Source: Methanobacteriota archaeon | GTDB taxonomy: Archaea > Methanobacteriota > Methanobacteria > Methanobacteriales > Methanobacteriaceae | Assembly (NCBI GenBank): GCA_029556335.1 | Contig: JAKQFA010000051.1 | Coordinates: 1 to 20,142, forward strand | Direction of reading: 5' to 3' | DNA: 20,142 nucleotides | In this document: positions 7,398 through 14,330 of the stretch, piece by piece | How positions within the stretch are numbered: the first letter of the stretch is position 1 | Layout of the letters: the number at the start of each line of letters is the position of its first letter | Translations under genes and position numbers: made by a program | Notes under the pieces: generated by a model | Databases searched by the model: none | What the model was told of the DNA's origin: nothing | Seen by the model: the letters and a program-made list of their open reading frames with translations, nothing else

Positions 7398-7982
7398 TTA
7401 TTTACGGTTTTTTTCCTGGGCGCAGCCCCGGCAGATTTCCTCTTCATCCTTCTTTACAAAGGACTCCCCACAGATCTGGCAGATGGCCACATCTTTTTTG
7501 GCCTTCACCGGCACCTGGACCTCCACATACTCCCAGGTGTACACGTCTTCTCCTGCCTTTAAAAGCTCTGATATGGCTTCTTCATGGGGCACCTTCCTCT
7601 GGTTCATGTACCAGGCGTGGAACACCGGGTACTTGATGGTCTTGGCTGGGTCCAGGAATATCCTCACACCCTCCACGTATTCCTGGCCAGGTTTTGCACC
7701 CTTGTTTATTGTAACCGCCATTTTATCATAATCCAGGACCTTTAATCCCTTGTTTCCAATGGTGCTCCCGTGCAGTATCTGGAAGGGATCGGGTAGGCAG
7801 TTGTAGGTTTCACTGGTGACGTATATCCGTTCTCCCTTCTTGATATCCAGTAAGCGTGTGGCGATTTGCAGCATCTGCAAGCCTATGAAGGCCCCGGTGC
7901 TCAGGTATCCATGGAAGGGTACTAGTTTATCTATCTGGGACCTCATCTCTGGGTCATCTATTTTGGCTATGATTTCATCCAT
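7398..7982 (-). CDS. FmdE-family protein with C-terminal zinc finger (variant N-terminal motif)
   Basis: The protein has 194 residues. The N-terminal domain follows the FmdE pattern (named after formylmethanofuran dehydrogenase subunit E): PFHGYLSTGAFIG at ~22-34, ETYNCLPDPFQIL with C62, and HGSTIGNKGL. The usual HGHxCPG motif is changed to HGYLSTG, so the second His and the Cys that normally help bind metal are gone while H24 remains. Residues 168-187 form a CxxC...CxxC zinc finger (C168, C171, C184, C187). The start is well supported by GAGGTGGAT about 7 nt before the ATG. It lies 72 nt downstream of a methyltransferase and the DUF364 gene on the same strand. Despite the family name, it is not evidence of a formylmethanofuran dehydrogenase operon. 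A metal-binding or metal-sensing role is inferred. Confidence 0.85.
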   Translation of the reverse strand: MDEIIAKIDDPEMRSQIDKLVPFHGYLSTGAFIGLQMLQIATRLLDIKKGERIYVTSETYNCLPDPFQILHGSTIGNKGLKVLDYDKMAVTINKGAKPGQEYVEGVRIFLDPAKTIKYPVFHAWYMNQRKVPHEEAISELLKAGEDVYTWEYVEVQVPVKAKKDVAICQICGESFVKKDEEEICRGCAQEKNRK

Positions 7983-8054
7983 ACATAATCCACCTCGGGT
8001 TCTAGCTTTTCAATAAATATGGGGGGGACCTTGGCCTCCTAGTGGGTAATGGTA

Positions 8055-8891
8055 TCATGAGGGGTGTGACTTCTCCCACCAGATGAGAACCCACTTGGAG
8101 TTGGTCCGGGTGTAGGTGAGGCTTCCATCGGAGTTTCTGGTCAGGACCCTTTCCAGGTGCTTCTTTATTATGGATTTTTCCCCTTCATCCAGGTCCCCGA
8201 TCCTCCATTTAATCCTGTCCAGGGCCTCGTCCATGTTGGAGTAGTGGTTGCGGGTGTTTGATTTTAAAAATTCCACGTTGGCCTGGATTCCCATTTCGTA
8301 GAGGATGTTGTAGACCAGGATGTACTCCGGGTTTTGATGGCTTTCCCTTCCCAGGAGTTCGGCCATTTCATTTTCAAATTTGCGGTTGTCCACTCCCCAG
8401 AGGGTGATGTAAACGTATTTCCGGGCGATCCTGTCTAGCTTCTCCAGCTGGGCTTGGATGTCTGCTATGCCATTCAGGGACCGGGATGCCACCACCACAT
8501 CGTGGTAGCCTATTTCCTGGGCGTCCACCTCCTCCAGGCCCTTGTTTATCATGTGGATGTTGGAGGGGTGGCCTGCTTTTTTGCCTAAAAATTCCAGCAT
8601 TCTGGTGGAGCTGTCCAGGGCAGTGACTGACCTGGCCTTCTGTGCCAATGGAATGGTTATAGCACCGTTTCCACAGCCCACATCCAGCACCGTGTCGTTG
8701 GGTTCTATTTTTATCTTGCTGATGAACTCGGCTGGGTAGTCATCTTTATCCATCCACTCGTTGAATTGAGGGGCGATGCTGTTCCACAGATCCTTCTTTT
8801 TAGGGAGTTTTTCCACCTGTTCCTTCCACAGCTGGTTCCAGTCCACTTTGCAGGGATTTTCAGGTAATTTTTCATGGGTGATGGGCCTCAC
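8055..8891 (-). CDS. Class I SAM-dependent methyltransferase
   Basis: The protein has 278 residues. Motif I is VLDVGCGNGAITIPLA (~68-83), with the acidic residue D93 in VTALDSS, and VVVASRSLNGI at the motif IV position. It has a ~50-residue N-terminal extension (WNQLWKEQ...LWNSIAPQFNEWM) and a ~90-residue C-terminal part with aromatic and acidic residues, both typical of small-molecule methyltransferases. The start codon is GTG; there is no in-frame ATG nearby and GGAAG lies directly upstream. It sits 49 nt after the DUF364 gene and 72 nt before the FmdE-like gene, so the three are probably one operon. Substrate unknown; corrinoid, metal-ligand or cofactor methylation are possibilities without direct evidence. 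Confidence 0.88.
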   Translation of the reverse strand: MRPITHEKLPENPCKVDWNQLWKEQVEKLPKKKDLWNSIAPQFNEWMDKDDYPAEFISKIKIEPNDTVLDVGCGNGAITIPLAQKARSVTALDSSTRMLEFLGKKAGHPSNIHMINKGLEEVDAQEIGYHDVVVASRSLNGIADIQAQLEKLDRIARKYVYITLWGVDNRKFENEMAELLGRESHQNPEYILVYNILYEMGIQANVEFLKSNTRNHYSNMDEALDRIKWRIGDLDEGEKSIIKKHLERVLTRNSDGSLTYTRTNSKWVLIWWEKSHPS

Positions 8892-8940
8892 CTTCCAGTT
8901 CTATCTCTAGGATGTGGGTGCATATAAGGTGTTGGGGGTG

Positions 8941-9795
8941 TTAACCTTGGGGTGTCACCACCACACGCTCTGCAGAGTCCCCGTAGATGTGGTAACCAGA
9001 ACCTCCCTCAGCCAGGGTATCCAGCATCCTGTTGGGCTGGGTTATTATATCCCCTCCCAGTACGTCCACTCCCCTCTTGAAAAAGGCGGAGGGCAGAAGA
9101 CTAGCCGAGGGCCCCATTACCAGTACCTGGGCATCGTGGCGGGCCAGCTCTAGGATGCCCTCCAGGGTACCGTTGAGGAGGGTGGTTCCAGTAACCACCA
9201 GTAGATCCGCATCTGGCACCACCTCCTGGGTTCTCTCCGGGGGGGCGTAGAATGGGAGTTCATCTCTTTTCAGGGTTCTTTTATCCAGCTCTACAACGGA
9301 GAAGGGCTTTCTCCTTGCTTTCAGTATCCTTAAAACCGGTGCAATGGCCCCTATAACCACGGGGTGGCTCTTGTCATCCAGCTCCATGCAGTCAATGGCA
9401 TCCACCCCCACCTTCATATCGAAGCCCTCCACTAAGCCCTGCTCCCAGCAGTAACTGGAGAGTGCGGATAAAACCGCTACTCCCATGGTTCTCTTCATGG
9501 GTACCGGGGATAGTGCGTCGTCCAGGTATTTAGGCACCGACCTCCGGGTTAACCTCCCGGCATTGGGCATGGACCGGGCGGAGCTGGGACAGCACACTGC
9601 CTCGGGGATTTCCTTGATGGGCGTGGCACAGATACCGGCGTGGCCTGTGTTCAGGCGCACCCCAGTGAAAAATATGCCAACCACCGCCCTCTCAACCCGT
9701 ACCTCAGCTACGTCTAAGTGATTTTTAACTTCCTTCACGGTTTCTTCCAGAATTTCAGAGCCTTTCTTATTGGTAATGTTATCATCTCCTTCCAT
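8941..9795 (-). CDS. DUF4213/DUF364 protein (putative heavy-metal chelation family)
   Basis: The protein has 284 residues. Residues ~15-105 correspond to the DUF4213 N-terminal domain, with VVGIFFTGVRLNTGHAGICAT and a short Cys pair, AVCCPSS. Residues ~110-275 are the DUF364 Rossmann-like domain, with VVIGAIAPVLRIL, the signature VTGTTLLNGTLEGILELA, and VLVMGPSASLLPSAFF. The family is described as putative heavy-metal chelation and often sits beside molybdenum, nickel or cobalt transport and cofactor genes in anaerobes (established family knowledge). The ATG is at 9795; a GGAGATGAT lies just after it rather than before, so translation may start on a leaderless or weakly led message. A TATA-like TAGTATAA at ~9891-9898 on this strand is a possible promoter. 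It is the first gene of the minus-strand operon. Confidence 0.88.
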   Translation of the reverse strand: MEGDDNITNKKGSEILEETVKEVKNHLDVAEVRVERAVVGIFFTGVRLNTGHAGICATPIKEIPEAVCCPSSARSMPNAGRLTRRSVPKYLDDALSPVPMKRTMGVAVLSALSSYCWEQGLVEGFDMKVGVDAIDCMELDDKSHPVVIGAIAPVLRILKARRKPFSVVELDKRTLKRDELPFYAPPERTQEVVPDADLLVVTGTTLLNGTLEGILELARHDAQVLVMGPSASLLPSAFFKRGVDVLGGDIITQPNRMLDTLAEGGSGYHIYGDSAERVVVTPQG

Positions 9796-10230
9796 GGGGG
9801 TGGTGTGGTGATGGATTCTTTTTTTTTGGTTCCATCTATCATTATTCTTTTGAGTAAAAAAAAAATTTCATCACCCAAGAACTAGGATCTTATACTATTT
9901 GTGTATAATCATTCTCAGATCCATCCTAATTATTATTATCATTCTTAGCACAGCAACCCATCCCCCATCAGCTTCATCCACCAGACCATGGGGCTTTGTT
10001 TCATGGACCCAGCAACATCCCCCCTCCCAGATGGGGGTATAGTGGTACCTGGCGTTGGTTGGATGTGAAACTCTCACTTTCTGGATGTGTTTAGGCCGGG
10101 CTGGCCAATTACTACTGTTAGGTTCGTTGGTTTCTCTTTACTTTAATTTTTACTACTCCATCACTATCTTGGGGCTTGCTTTTCCAGGACACAAGGGTGT
10201 TGTAATAAAAATTTCCTGATAATTATGAAA
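9796..10230. other. Non-coding stretch between DUF364 gene and operator copy 2
   Basis: No gene can be supported on either strand. A possible minus-strand TATA box lies near 9891-9898. CCCCCATC (9962-9969) is complementary to GATGGGGG (10030-10037), enclosing CCATG/CATGG (9986-10006). This hints at local RNA structure but is weaker than the hairpins further downstream. Confidence 0.35.
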
Positions 10231-10234
10231 ATAG

Positions 10235-10263
10235 TAATACTAAATTATGAAAAAGTATTTATA
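10235..10263 (+). promoter_or_regulatory. Operator/TATA element, copy 2
   Basis: AATACT (10236-10241) and AGTATT (10254-10259) lie 12 nt apart as an inverted repeat. The right arm merges with the TATA box TTTATAAGG. Half-site, spacing and TATA overlap match the copies at 5962 and 16295. Transcription should start near 10286. It is the promoter of the structured leader and probably of the XRE gene. Confidence 0.6.
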
Positions 10264-10264
10264 A

Positions 10265-10466
10265 GGTGGGGTACAACTCTCTATTGTCAGGGACCATGAC
10301 CCCACCAACTGGAGGGATCTGTTCAGATGAACATCCCCTCCCTAGTGCAGGGCATCTAAAAAAAAAGCAGCTCAAACATCCTCAGTCTAGATGCCCTGGC
10401 CCTTACATATTATTTTATTTACCCTCCTTACTGGAAGTGGGGGCATTGCCATGGCCCCCTCCTTCC
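10265..10466 (+). ncRNA. Highly structured leader or non-coding RNA
   Basis: Successive inverted repeats fill this stretch. GGTGGGGT (10265-10272) pairs with ACCCCACC (10299-10306), although its 5' arm may lie upstream of the transcription start. GGAGGGA/TGTTC pairs with GAACA/TCCCCTCC (10311-10341) around AGAT. An 11-bp perfect stem joins CAGGGCATCTA (10348-10358) to TAGATGCCCTG (10388-10398) across an A-rich 29-nt loop. GGAAG-T-GGGGGC (10433-10444) pairs with GCCCCC-TC-CTTCC (10454-10466), then T5 at 10475-10479. The series looks like a riboswitch-type leader with a terminator-like last stem, or a free RNA of ~190 nt. No known class was recognised. The ATG at 10391 is buried in the third stem and is an unlikely start. 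Confidence 0.5.
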
Positions 10467-10516
10467 CCTGGATATTTTTAATTGGATTATATCTAAAAAA
10501 AAATGGAGATGGTAAC

Positions 10517-10912
10517 TTGTGTGAAAAACCAGATAAACTGAAGGACCTAGTTTTAGGGTACCGAAAGTACACTGAAAAGACACAAAAAGAGTTGGCCGAG
10601 GAACTTGGAGTGCCCCGTGATATTGAAACTGCCCTGGAATCGGGATCATACAAACACCCCACCCCACGCTTAATGGATGGGATCTGTGAACTGACCGGGG
10701 CATTTGATCAGGATGTCCTGGTACAGATAGGGAGGGGCTATCGACTCGAAGATGAGCTGGGTCCAGATATGAAATACTTTATACGGGGCCTGGAGAAAGT
10801 TAGGGGAATAGACTCCACAGAATTACAAGCACTCCCGGCTAGTAAGTACTACAAGATACTGGGCAGCGTAAACATGGATGAGTATGAGGTTATCCAGGCC
10901 GGGCATCTTTAA
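10517..10912 (+). CDS. Small XRE-type helix-turn-helix protein
   Basis: From a TTG start the product has 131 residues. The N-terminal half is a lambda-repressor-like HTH: LKDLVLGYRKYTEKTQKELA, then ELGVPRDIETALESGSYKHP and LMDGICELTGAF. The C-terminal ~55 residues are acidic and unrecognised. The frame is open to ATG 10391, but that start lies in a hairpin and would add a hydrophobic, poorly coding segment. GGAGATGG sits 8 nt before TTG 10517, so the shorter form is preferred; the longer 173-residue form cannot be excluded. It sits downstream of operator copy 2, so it could autoregulate and could be the factor that binds the three operators. That is inference. A strong T-run follows the gene. 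Confidence 0.65.
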   Translation: MCEKPDKLKDLVLGYRKYTEKTQKELAEELGVPRDIETALESGSYKHPTPRLMDGICELTGAFDQDVLVQIGRGYRLEDELGPDMKYFIRGLEKVRGIDSTELQALPASKYYKILGSVNMDEYEVIQAGHL

Positions 10913-10925
10913 CTACACCCCCCAC

Positions 10926-10944
10926 TTTTTTTAAATTTTTTTTT
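10926..10944 (+). terminator. Double T-run terminator after the XRE gene
   Basis: T7, AAA, T9 begin 14 nt past the stop codon after a C-rich stretch. This is a strong archaeal-type terminator. The gene ends convergently with the minus-strand methyltransferase. Confidence 0.6.
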
Positions 10945-11041
10945 GTTCATCTATAATCAGGGTGATGCTTCCCCTCTACTTATTTTGGGAGGTCTTCCTC
11001 ACTACTTCGGGTATGGTGGATGTGATGAGAAGGATTGAATT

Positions 11042-11734
11042 TTATGATCCCTGGTCCTTTTTTAGGCGCATCATCTCCTCCCCACCCTTGCGGAACCGAT
11101 AATCCACCTTCACGATATCCACATCACCCAGCCGTCCTATATCTTCCATTATTCTTTTAACGTAGGGTGATCTATTCCCATATCCACTTAAACTGACAAT
11201 TGGATAGATCCTGACTTCTTCAGCCACCCTTAACATCTCCTGGATGGATTCAGTGTGGAATAGATAATCCAGGCGGTCATCATAGAGAAACAGTAGATGG
11301 GAGGAGAGGGCCAAGTCGAAGTGGCCATCTGTAAATGGGAGGTGGGGTAACTGGCCCTGGACGTATCTTTCAGGGTGCTTTTCGTAGTGGGTGATGAAGT
11401 TGTTGCAGGTTTTTAACCGGTCCTCAATCATTTCTTCTGAATTCTGGAAGAATCCCCAGTCCACCTTCTGATCCAGGCCAGAATGGACCTGGAGTAGGGT
11501 GGAAAAATCGTGGATGAATGTTTCCCTGAGCTGCTCTAGATCCATCCCGTACAGGACATCAGTGGCTGTAGCATTAATTCCATTATCACAGGCCCATGCA
11601 GTGAAGGAGCTGGCCCCGGCTGCGCAGTCCAGTACCCGACGATCTTTCAGAAAATCATGATCCAAGTTGAACATGGACAGGTATTCCTGGTAACTCCGGC
11701 CCAGGAACCAGATCTTGTCTGGGGAGTTCATCAT
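11042..11734 (-). CDS. SAM-dependent methyltransferase-like protein
   Basis: The protein has 230 residues. It starts IWFLGRSYQEYLSMFNL, then motif I RVLDCAAGASSFTAWA (~33-48), an acidic residue in ATATDVLYG (D59), and FDLALSSHLLFLYDDRLDY at the motif IV/post-IV position. This is the pattern of a small group of class I methyltransferases with a non-canonical CAAG in place of GxGxG. The C-terminal part (EVRIYPIVSLSG...PYVKRIMED) is also typical. Its ATG overlaps the stop codon of the upstream GNAT gene by ATGA, so the two are translationally coupled. Substrate not known. Confidence 0.82.
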   Translation of the reverse strand: MMNSPDKIWFLGRSYQEYLSMFNLDHDFLKDRRVLDCAAGASSFTAWACDNGINATATDVLYGMDLEQLRETFIHDFSTLLQVHSGLDQKVDWGFFQNSEEMIEDRLKTCNNFITHYEKHPERYVQGQLPHLPFTDGHFDLALSSHLLFLYDDRLDYLFHTESIQEMLRVAEEVRIYPIVSLSGYGNRSPYVKRIMEDIGRLGDVDIVKVDYRFRKGGEEMMRLKKDQGS

Positions 11735-12243
11735 AGAATTTTTTCCATGTGCACGGTTTTAAGATGGTTCCCGGTGTCAGCTACTACCTGGTAACCGTTT
11801 TTCAGCCAGAAATCCAGGGACCCCTGGACGTTCTTATGGGTGTGGAGATAAATCTTTTCGTAGTGGTTCTCCCGGCAGAAATCCTCGGCCATCTGGACCA
11901 GGGCAGAGGCCACTCCATTTCTACGCCAGGGCCTGTCCACGAATACTCTCCACAGGCTGGCTGTGGTCTCTGGTTGGTAACGTTCCTTAAACTGGGGGAA
12001 GTCCTTATCGTAGGCCCGGATACCCATGGTGCCCATCACAATTCCCGGGGTGTGGTGCACCGCCAGGAAGAAGTTGTTACGCTGGGGTTCAAGGTAGTAG
12101 GATTCCAGGTCCACGATGTCCTGGTGGTACTCTGGGATGTGACCGTAGCCAAATTCATCCTGGATCATGTTAAAAAGGAATTTTTTAACCTGATATGAAT
12201 GTACATGTTCTTTTAGCAACTCTTTTATTTTGAAATAGCTCAT
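11731..12243 (-). CDS. GNAT-family N-acetyltransferase
   Basis: The protein has 170 residues. Acetyl-CoA binding motif A is at ~97-115: LWRVFVDRPWRRNGVASAL, with the R-R-x-G-x-A loop. It is followed by a helix, the strand IYLHTHKNV and FWLKNGYQVV, the classical GNAT C-terminal half. The frame is open six codons further to 12261, but GGTGG lies 9 nt before the ATG at 12243, so that start is preferred. The 3' end overlaps the methyltransferase start (ATGA). The pair is divergent from nicotianamine synthase-like gene 1 across a 149-nt region with repeated GTAATACTT sites. The acceptor is unknown; modification of a small molecule made by the divergent locus is a speculation. Confidence 0.85.
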   Translation of the reverse strand: MSYFKIKELLKEHVHSYQVKKFLFNMIQDEFGYGHIPEYHQDIVDLESYYLEPQRNNFFLAVHHTPGIVMGTMGIRAYDKDFPQFKERYQPETTASLWRVFVDRPWRRNGVASALVQMAEDFCRENHYEKIYLHTHKNVQGSLDFWLKNGYQVVADTGNHLKTVHMEKIL

Positions 12244-12392
12244 ACTAACTTTCCACCCCAAAACTATTGTAATACTTTTTTCTGGTTAACCACGAAATAA
12301 GTAATACTTATGCCATGGTTTATATTAAATAAAGGGTGAAATAAGATATATAAAATTTTTCATAGTAATGTACCAGGAAAAGGAGAATAGAA
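12244..12392. promoter_or_regulatory. Divergent promoter region with paired GTAATACTT boxes
   Basis: GTAATACTT occurs at 12269-12277 and again at 12301-12309, with the palindrome TGGTTAACCA (12283-12292) midway between them. For the plus-strand gene at 12393, TATA candidates are TTTATATTA (12319-12327) and GATATATAAA (~12346-12355), with GGAG at 12382-12385 as ribosome-binding site. For the minus-strand GNAT gene, a TATA-like ACTTATTTCG sits near 12292-12303. The AATACT core is the same half-site as in the operator/TATA elements elsewhere in the window, here as a direct repeat. Confidence 0.45.
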
Positions 12393-13196
12393 ATGAGTTG
12401 CTACCAGTACTGGGATAAAATAAAGGCCATAGCCAAGTCCCTGAAACAGTATCAGGACACTAGGTTCCAGGACCTGCCCCCCCAGGAAATCATACCCCTC
12501 CTGGACCAGGTGGAAGAGATAGCCCATGACCGGGTTATTGATTTTGACTCGGCCAGGCACATCCTAGATGATGAGAAGATGAACCAGGCACTCCAGATCA
12601 TCCGAAGATTCTACGTGGAAATGGGCTCCCAGCTGGAAACTGCCAAAGCCCAGGAGATATTAGAGTCACCTGACCCCTGGGCTACACTGGAATCCTTCCA
12701 CTTCTACCCCCGCTACCAGGTCCTGGTGGAAAACGAGAACAAGCTGGTCAAATTCTCTCCAGAACAGAAGGTGGCCTTCATAGGTGGCGGGCCACTCCCC
12801 CTTACTGTTATCCTGTTAAACAAGCTCTACGGAGCCAGGTGTGTCAGCATAGAAGTATTGCCCACGGTGGCCCAGCTATCCCGCCAGGTGATACAGAAGC
12901 TGGGAATGGAATCCCAGATCCAGGTGCTGGAGGGAGATGAAAACGCTGTGAAGGAAGTGGATTACACCGTGGTCATGGTGGCTGCCCTGGCTGAACCCAA
13001 GGAAAGAGTGTTCTCCAACCTCTGGGAGGCTCTGGATTTGAATACCCCCGTAATTTACCGTACATATACGGGTATGAGGGCTATTCTATACTCGCCAGTA
13101 ACAGAAAAGGCCACCCGTGGTTTCCACAAGGAGGTTATGATTCTGCCCTCGGGTAAGGTTAACAACACCTCGGTGCTTATCCGTAAAGTGATCTAA
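12393..13196 (+). CDS. Nicotianamine synthase-like protein 1
   Basis: The protein has 267 residues, close to the archaeal enzyme of Methanothermobacter, which makes thermonicotianamine (established). The N-terminal ~90 residues are helical. The diagnostic part is WATLESFHFYPRYQVLVENE (96-115) followed by the Rossmann SAM-binding strand KVAFIGGGPLPLTVILLNKL (126-145), VSIE (151-154) and GDEN (181-184). Nicotianamine synthases join aminocarboxypropyl groups of SAM, releasing methylthioadenosine, to form a polydentate ligand for Ni, Co, Zn or Fe. The closely similar gene at 15182 is a paralogue. GGAG lies 7 nt before the ATG. The stop is one base before the radical SAM gene, so both are in one operon. 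Exact product and metal are not shown by the sequence. Confidence 0.85.
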   Translation: MSCYQYWDKIKAIAKSLKQYQDTRFQDLPPQEIIPLLDQVEEIAHDRVIDFDSARHILDDEKMNQALQIIRRFYVEMGSQLETAKAQEILESPDPWATLESFHFYPRYQVLVENENKLVKFSPEQKVAFIGGGPLPLTVILLNKLYGARCVSIEVLPTVAQLSRQVIQKLGMESQIQVLEGDENAVKEVDYTVVMVAALAEPKERVFSNLWEALDLNTPVIYRTYTGMRAILYSPVTEKATRGFHKEVMILPSGKVNNTSVLIRKVI

Positions 13197-13197
13197 G

Positions 13198-14196
13198 ATG
13201 CTCATGAATCACCACTACCTCAAGGAGCTGAAAAATTGCCAGCTCTGCCCCTGGAAATGTGGGGTGAACCGTCTGGAGGGTGAGAAGGGAGCATGCCTCA
13301 TGGGACTCCCGGAAGTGGCTTACACCGGACTCACTCCAGTACTGCAGAGTTATTCAATTACCCTCCTGGGCTGTTCCTTCCGCTGCCTATACTGCAACGC
13401 CTACCGCATATCCCAGTACCCGGATAGTGGCTGGCGCTACCGTGGCTACGTGAAACCCGAAGTCATGGTCAGGGAGGCAGTGGGTGAATTTAAAAGTTCC
13501 CTGGGCCGGGACCTGGGGGTGAAGCGGATCAGCTTCACCGGGGGGGAGCCCTCCCTGCACACCCCCTACTTGGAGGAGGTGTCCCGACTGATTCAGCTGC
13601 AACAGCCCGGCCTGGAGGTGGGAGTGGCCACCAATGGATTCTGCACCACCAGTACCATGAAACGCCTGGCACAGTTATCCAACTACATCAACTTCGAGAT
13701 CAAGGCCTGGGACACCGAGTTGCACCAGGCCATCACCGGGGCCCCGGTGGAGCCTGTGCTGAGGAATGCCAAGTGGATTGCACAGGAACATCCAGAGAAG
13801 ATCCGGGTCTTTCGTACCGTGGTCATACCAGGGATAAACCAGGCCGAGGTGATTAAAATCGCCAGGTTCATAGCTGAACTTGATCCCACCCTTCCCTACC
13901 GGCTGGTGGGGTTCCGACCACACTTCATGCTCTACTACCACCCCGCCCCCACCCGTGCCTACCTCCAGAACCTGGTGGAAGAGTGCCGGGAGGCGGGACT
14001 GGAGCAGGTTGATTTTTCTGGCTACTATCCCGGGAGTATGATGTCATTTTCTGGACATAACGGGTTGAAAACCACCTACCAGCATCTTAACCAGGCCGGG
14101 TGCTACCGTAAACCACGTAACTGTGGAACCTGCCCTGAAAATCATCACTGCCCAGCCCTGGTTCTGGAGCCCTGGACCAACCCACCCCCTGGTTAA
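13198..14196 (+). CDS. Radical SAM enzyme with N- and C-terminal extra cysteine clusters
   Basis: The protein has 332 residues. The radical SAM [4Fe-4S] motif is CSFRCLYC (C59, C63, C66), with SFTGGEPSLH (112-121) for SAM binding, VATNGF and FRTVVIPGIN further on. The N-terminus has CQLCPWKCGVNRLEGEKGAC (C14, C17, C21, C33), the arrangement of pyruvate formate-lyase-activase-like archaeal radical SAM proteins. The C-terminus adds a second group, CYRKPRNCGTCPENHHC (C302, C309, C312, C318), which could carry an auxiliary cluster. GTGATC within the end of the preceding gene acts as ribosome-binding site for ATG 13198 or the ATG two codons later. The one-base gap to nicotianamine synthase-like 1 suggests the two proteins act on the same product or metal. 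Substrate unknown. Confidence 0.85.
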   Translation: MLMNHHYLKELKNCQLCPWKCGVNRLEGEKGACLMGLPEVAYTGLTPVLQSYSITLLGCSFRCLYCNAYRISQYPDSGWRYRGYVKPEVMVREAVGEFKSSLGRDLGVKRISFTGGEPSLHTPYLEEVSRLIQLQQPGLEVGVATNGFCTTSTMKRLAQLSNYINFEIKAWDTELHQAITGAPVEPVLRNAKWIAQEHPEKIRVFRTVVIPGINQAEVIKIARFIAELDPTLPYRLVGFRPHFMLYYHPAPTRAYLQNLVEECREAGLEQVDFSGYYPGSMMSFSGHNGLKTTYQHLNQAGCYRKPRNCGTCPENHHCPALVLEPWTNPPPG

Positions 14197-14242
14197 TACC
14201 ATCCCCCCTTATTAATCCGGATTCATAATACCAAACCCCCCA

Positions 14243-14263
14243 TTTATATTAATAAGTAGGGTG
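14243..14263 (+). promoter_or_regulatory. Promoter of the ATPase / nicotianamine synthase-like 2 operon
   Basis: TTTATATTA is followed after 7 nt by GGGTG. Upstream of nicotianamine synthase-like 1 the same TTTATATTA is followed after 6 nt by GGGTG (12319-12338), so the two promoters look alike. Transcription would begin near 14273. The leader includes GTGTAA/TTACAC (14261-14266 and ~14285-14290), and GAGGAA lies ~10 nt before the ATG at 14331. Confidence 0.45.
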
Positions 14264-14330
14264 TAAAAAGAGGAATAATAAGAGTTACACTGCAACGGCA
14301 GTATCCAAACACCCCCGAGGAAACTAGACC

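Noticed and set aside
7398..7982. Formylmethanofuran dehydrogenase subunit E as literal function
   Set aside because: No fmd/fwd genes are near, and the protein has a variant motif; only the family name applies.
9895..10077. Minus-strand 60-codon ORF
   Set aside because: Low-complexity Ile/Arg-rich end, no start signals and no family resemblance.
10391..10516. N-terminal extension of the XRE protein from ATG 10391
   Set aside because: The ATG lies in the 3' arm of an 11-bp stem, the encoded segment looks non-coding, and a better ribosome-binding site precedes TTG 10517. Kept only as an alternative.
14273..14330. Cobalamin riboswitch before the ECF ATPase gene
   Set aside because: The leader is only ~60 nt and has no recognisable B12 box or typical core; only a short 6-bp inverted repeat is present.
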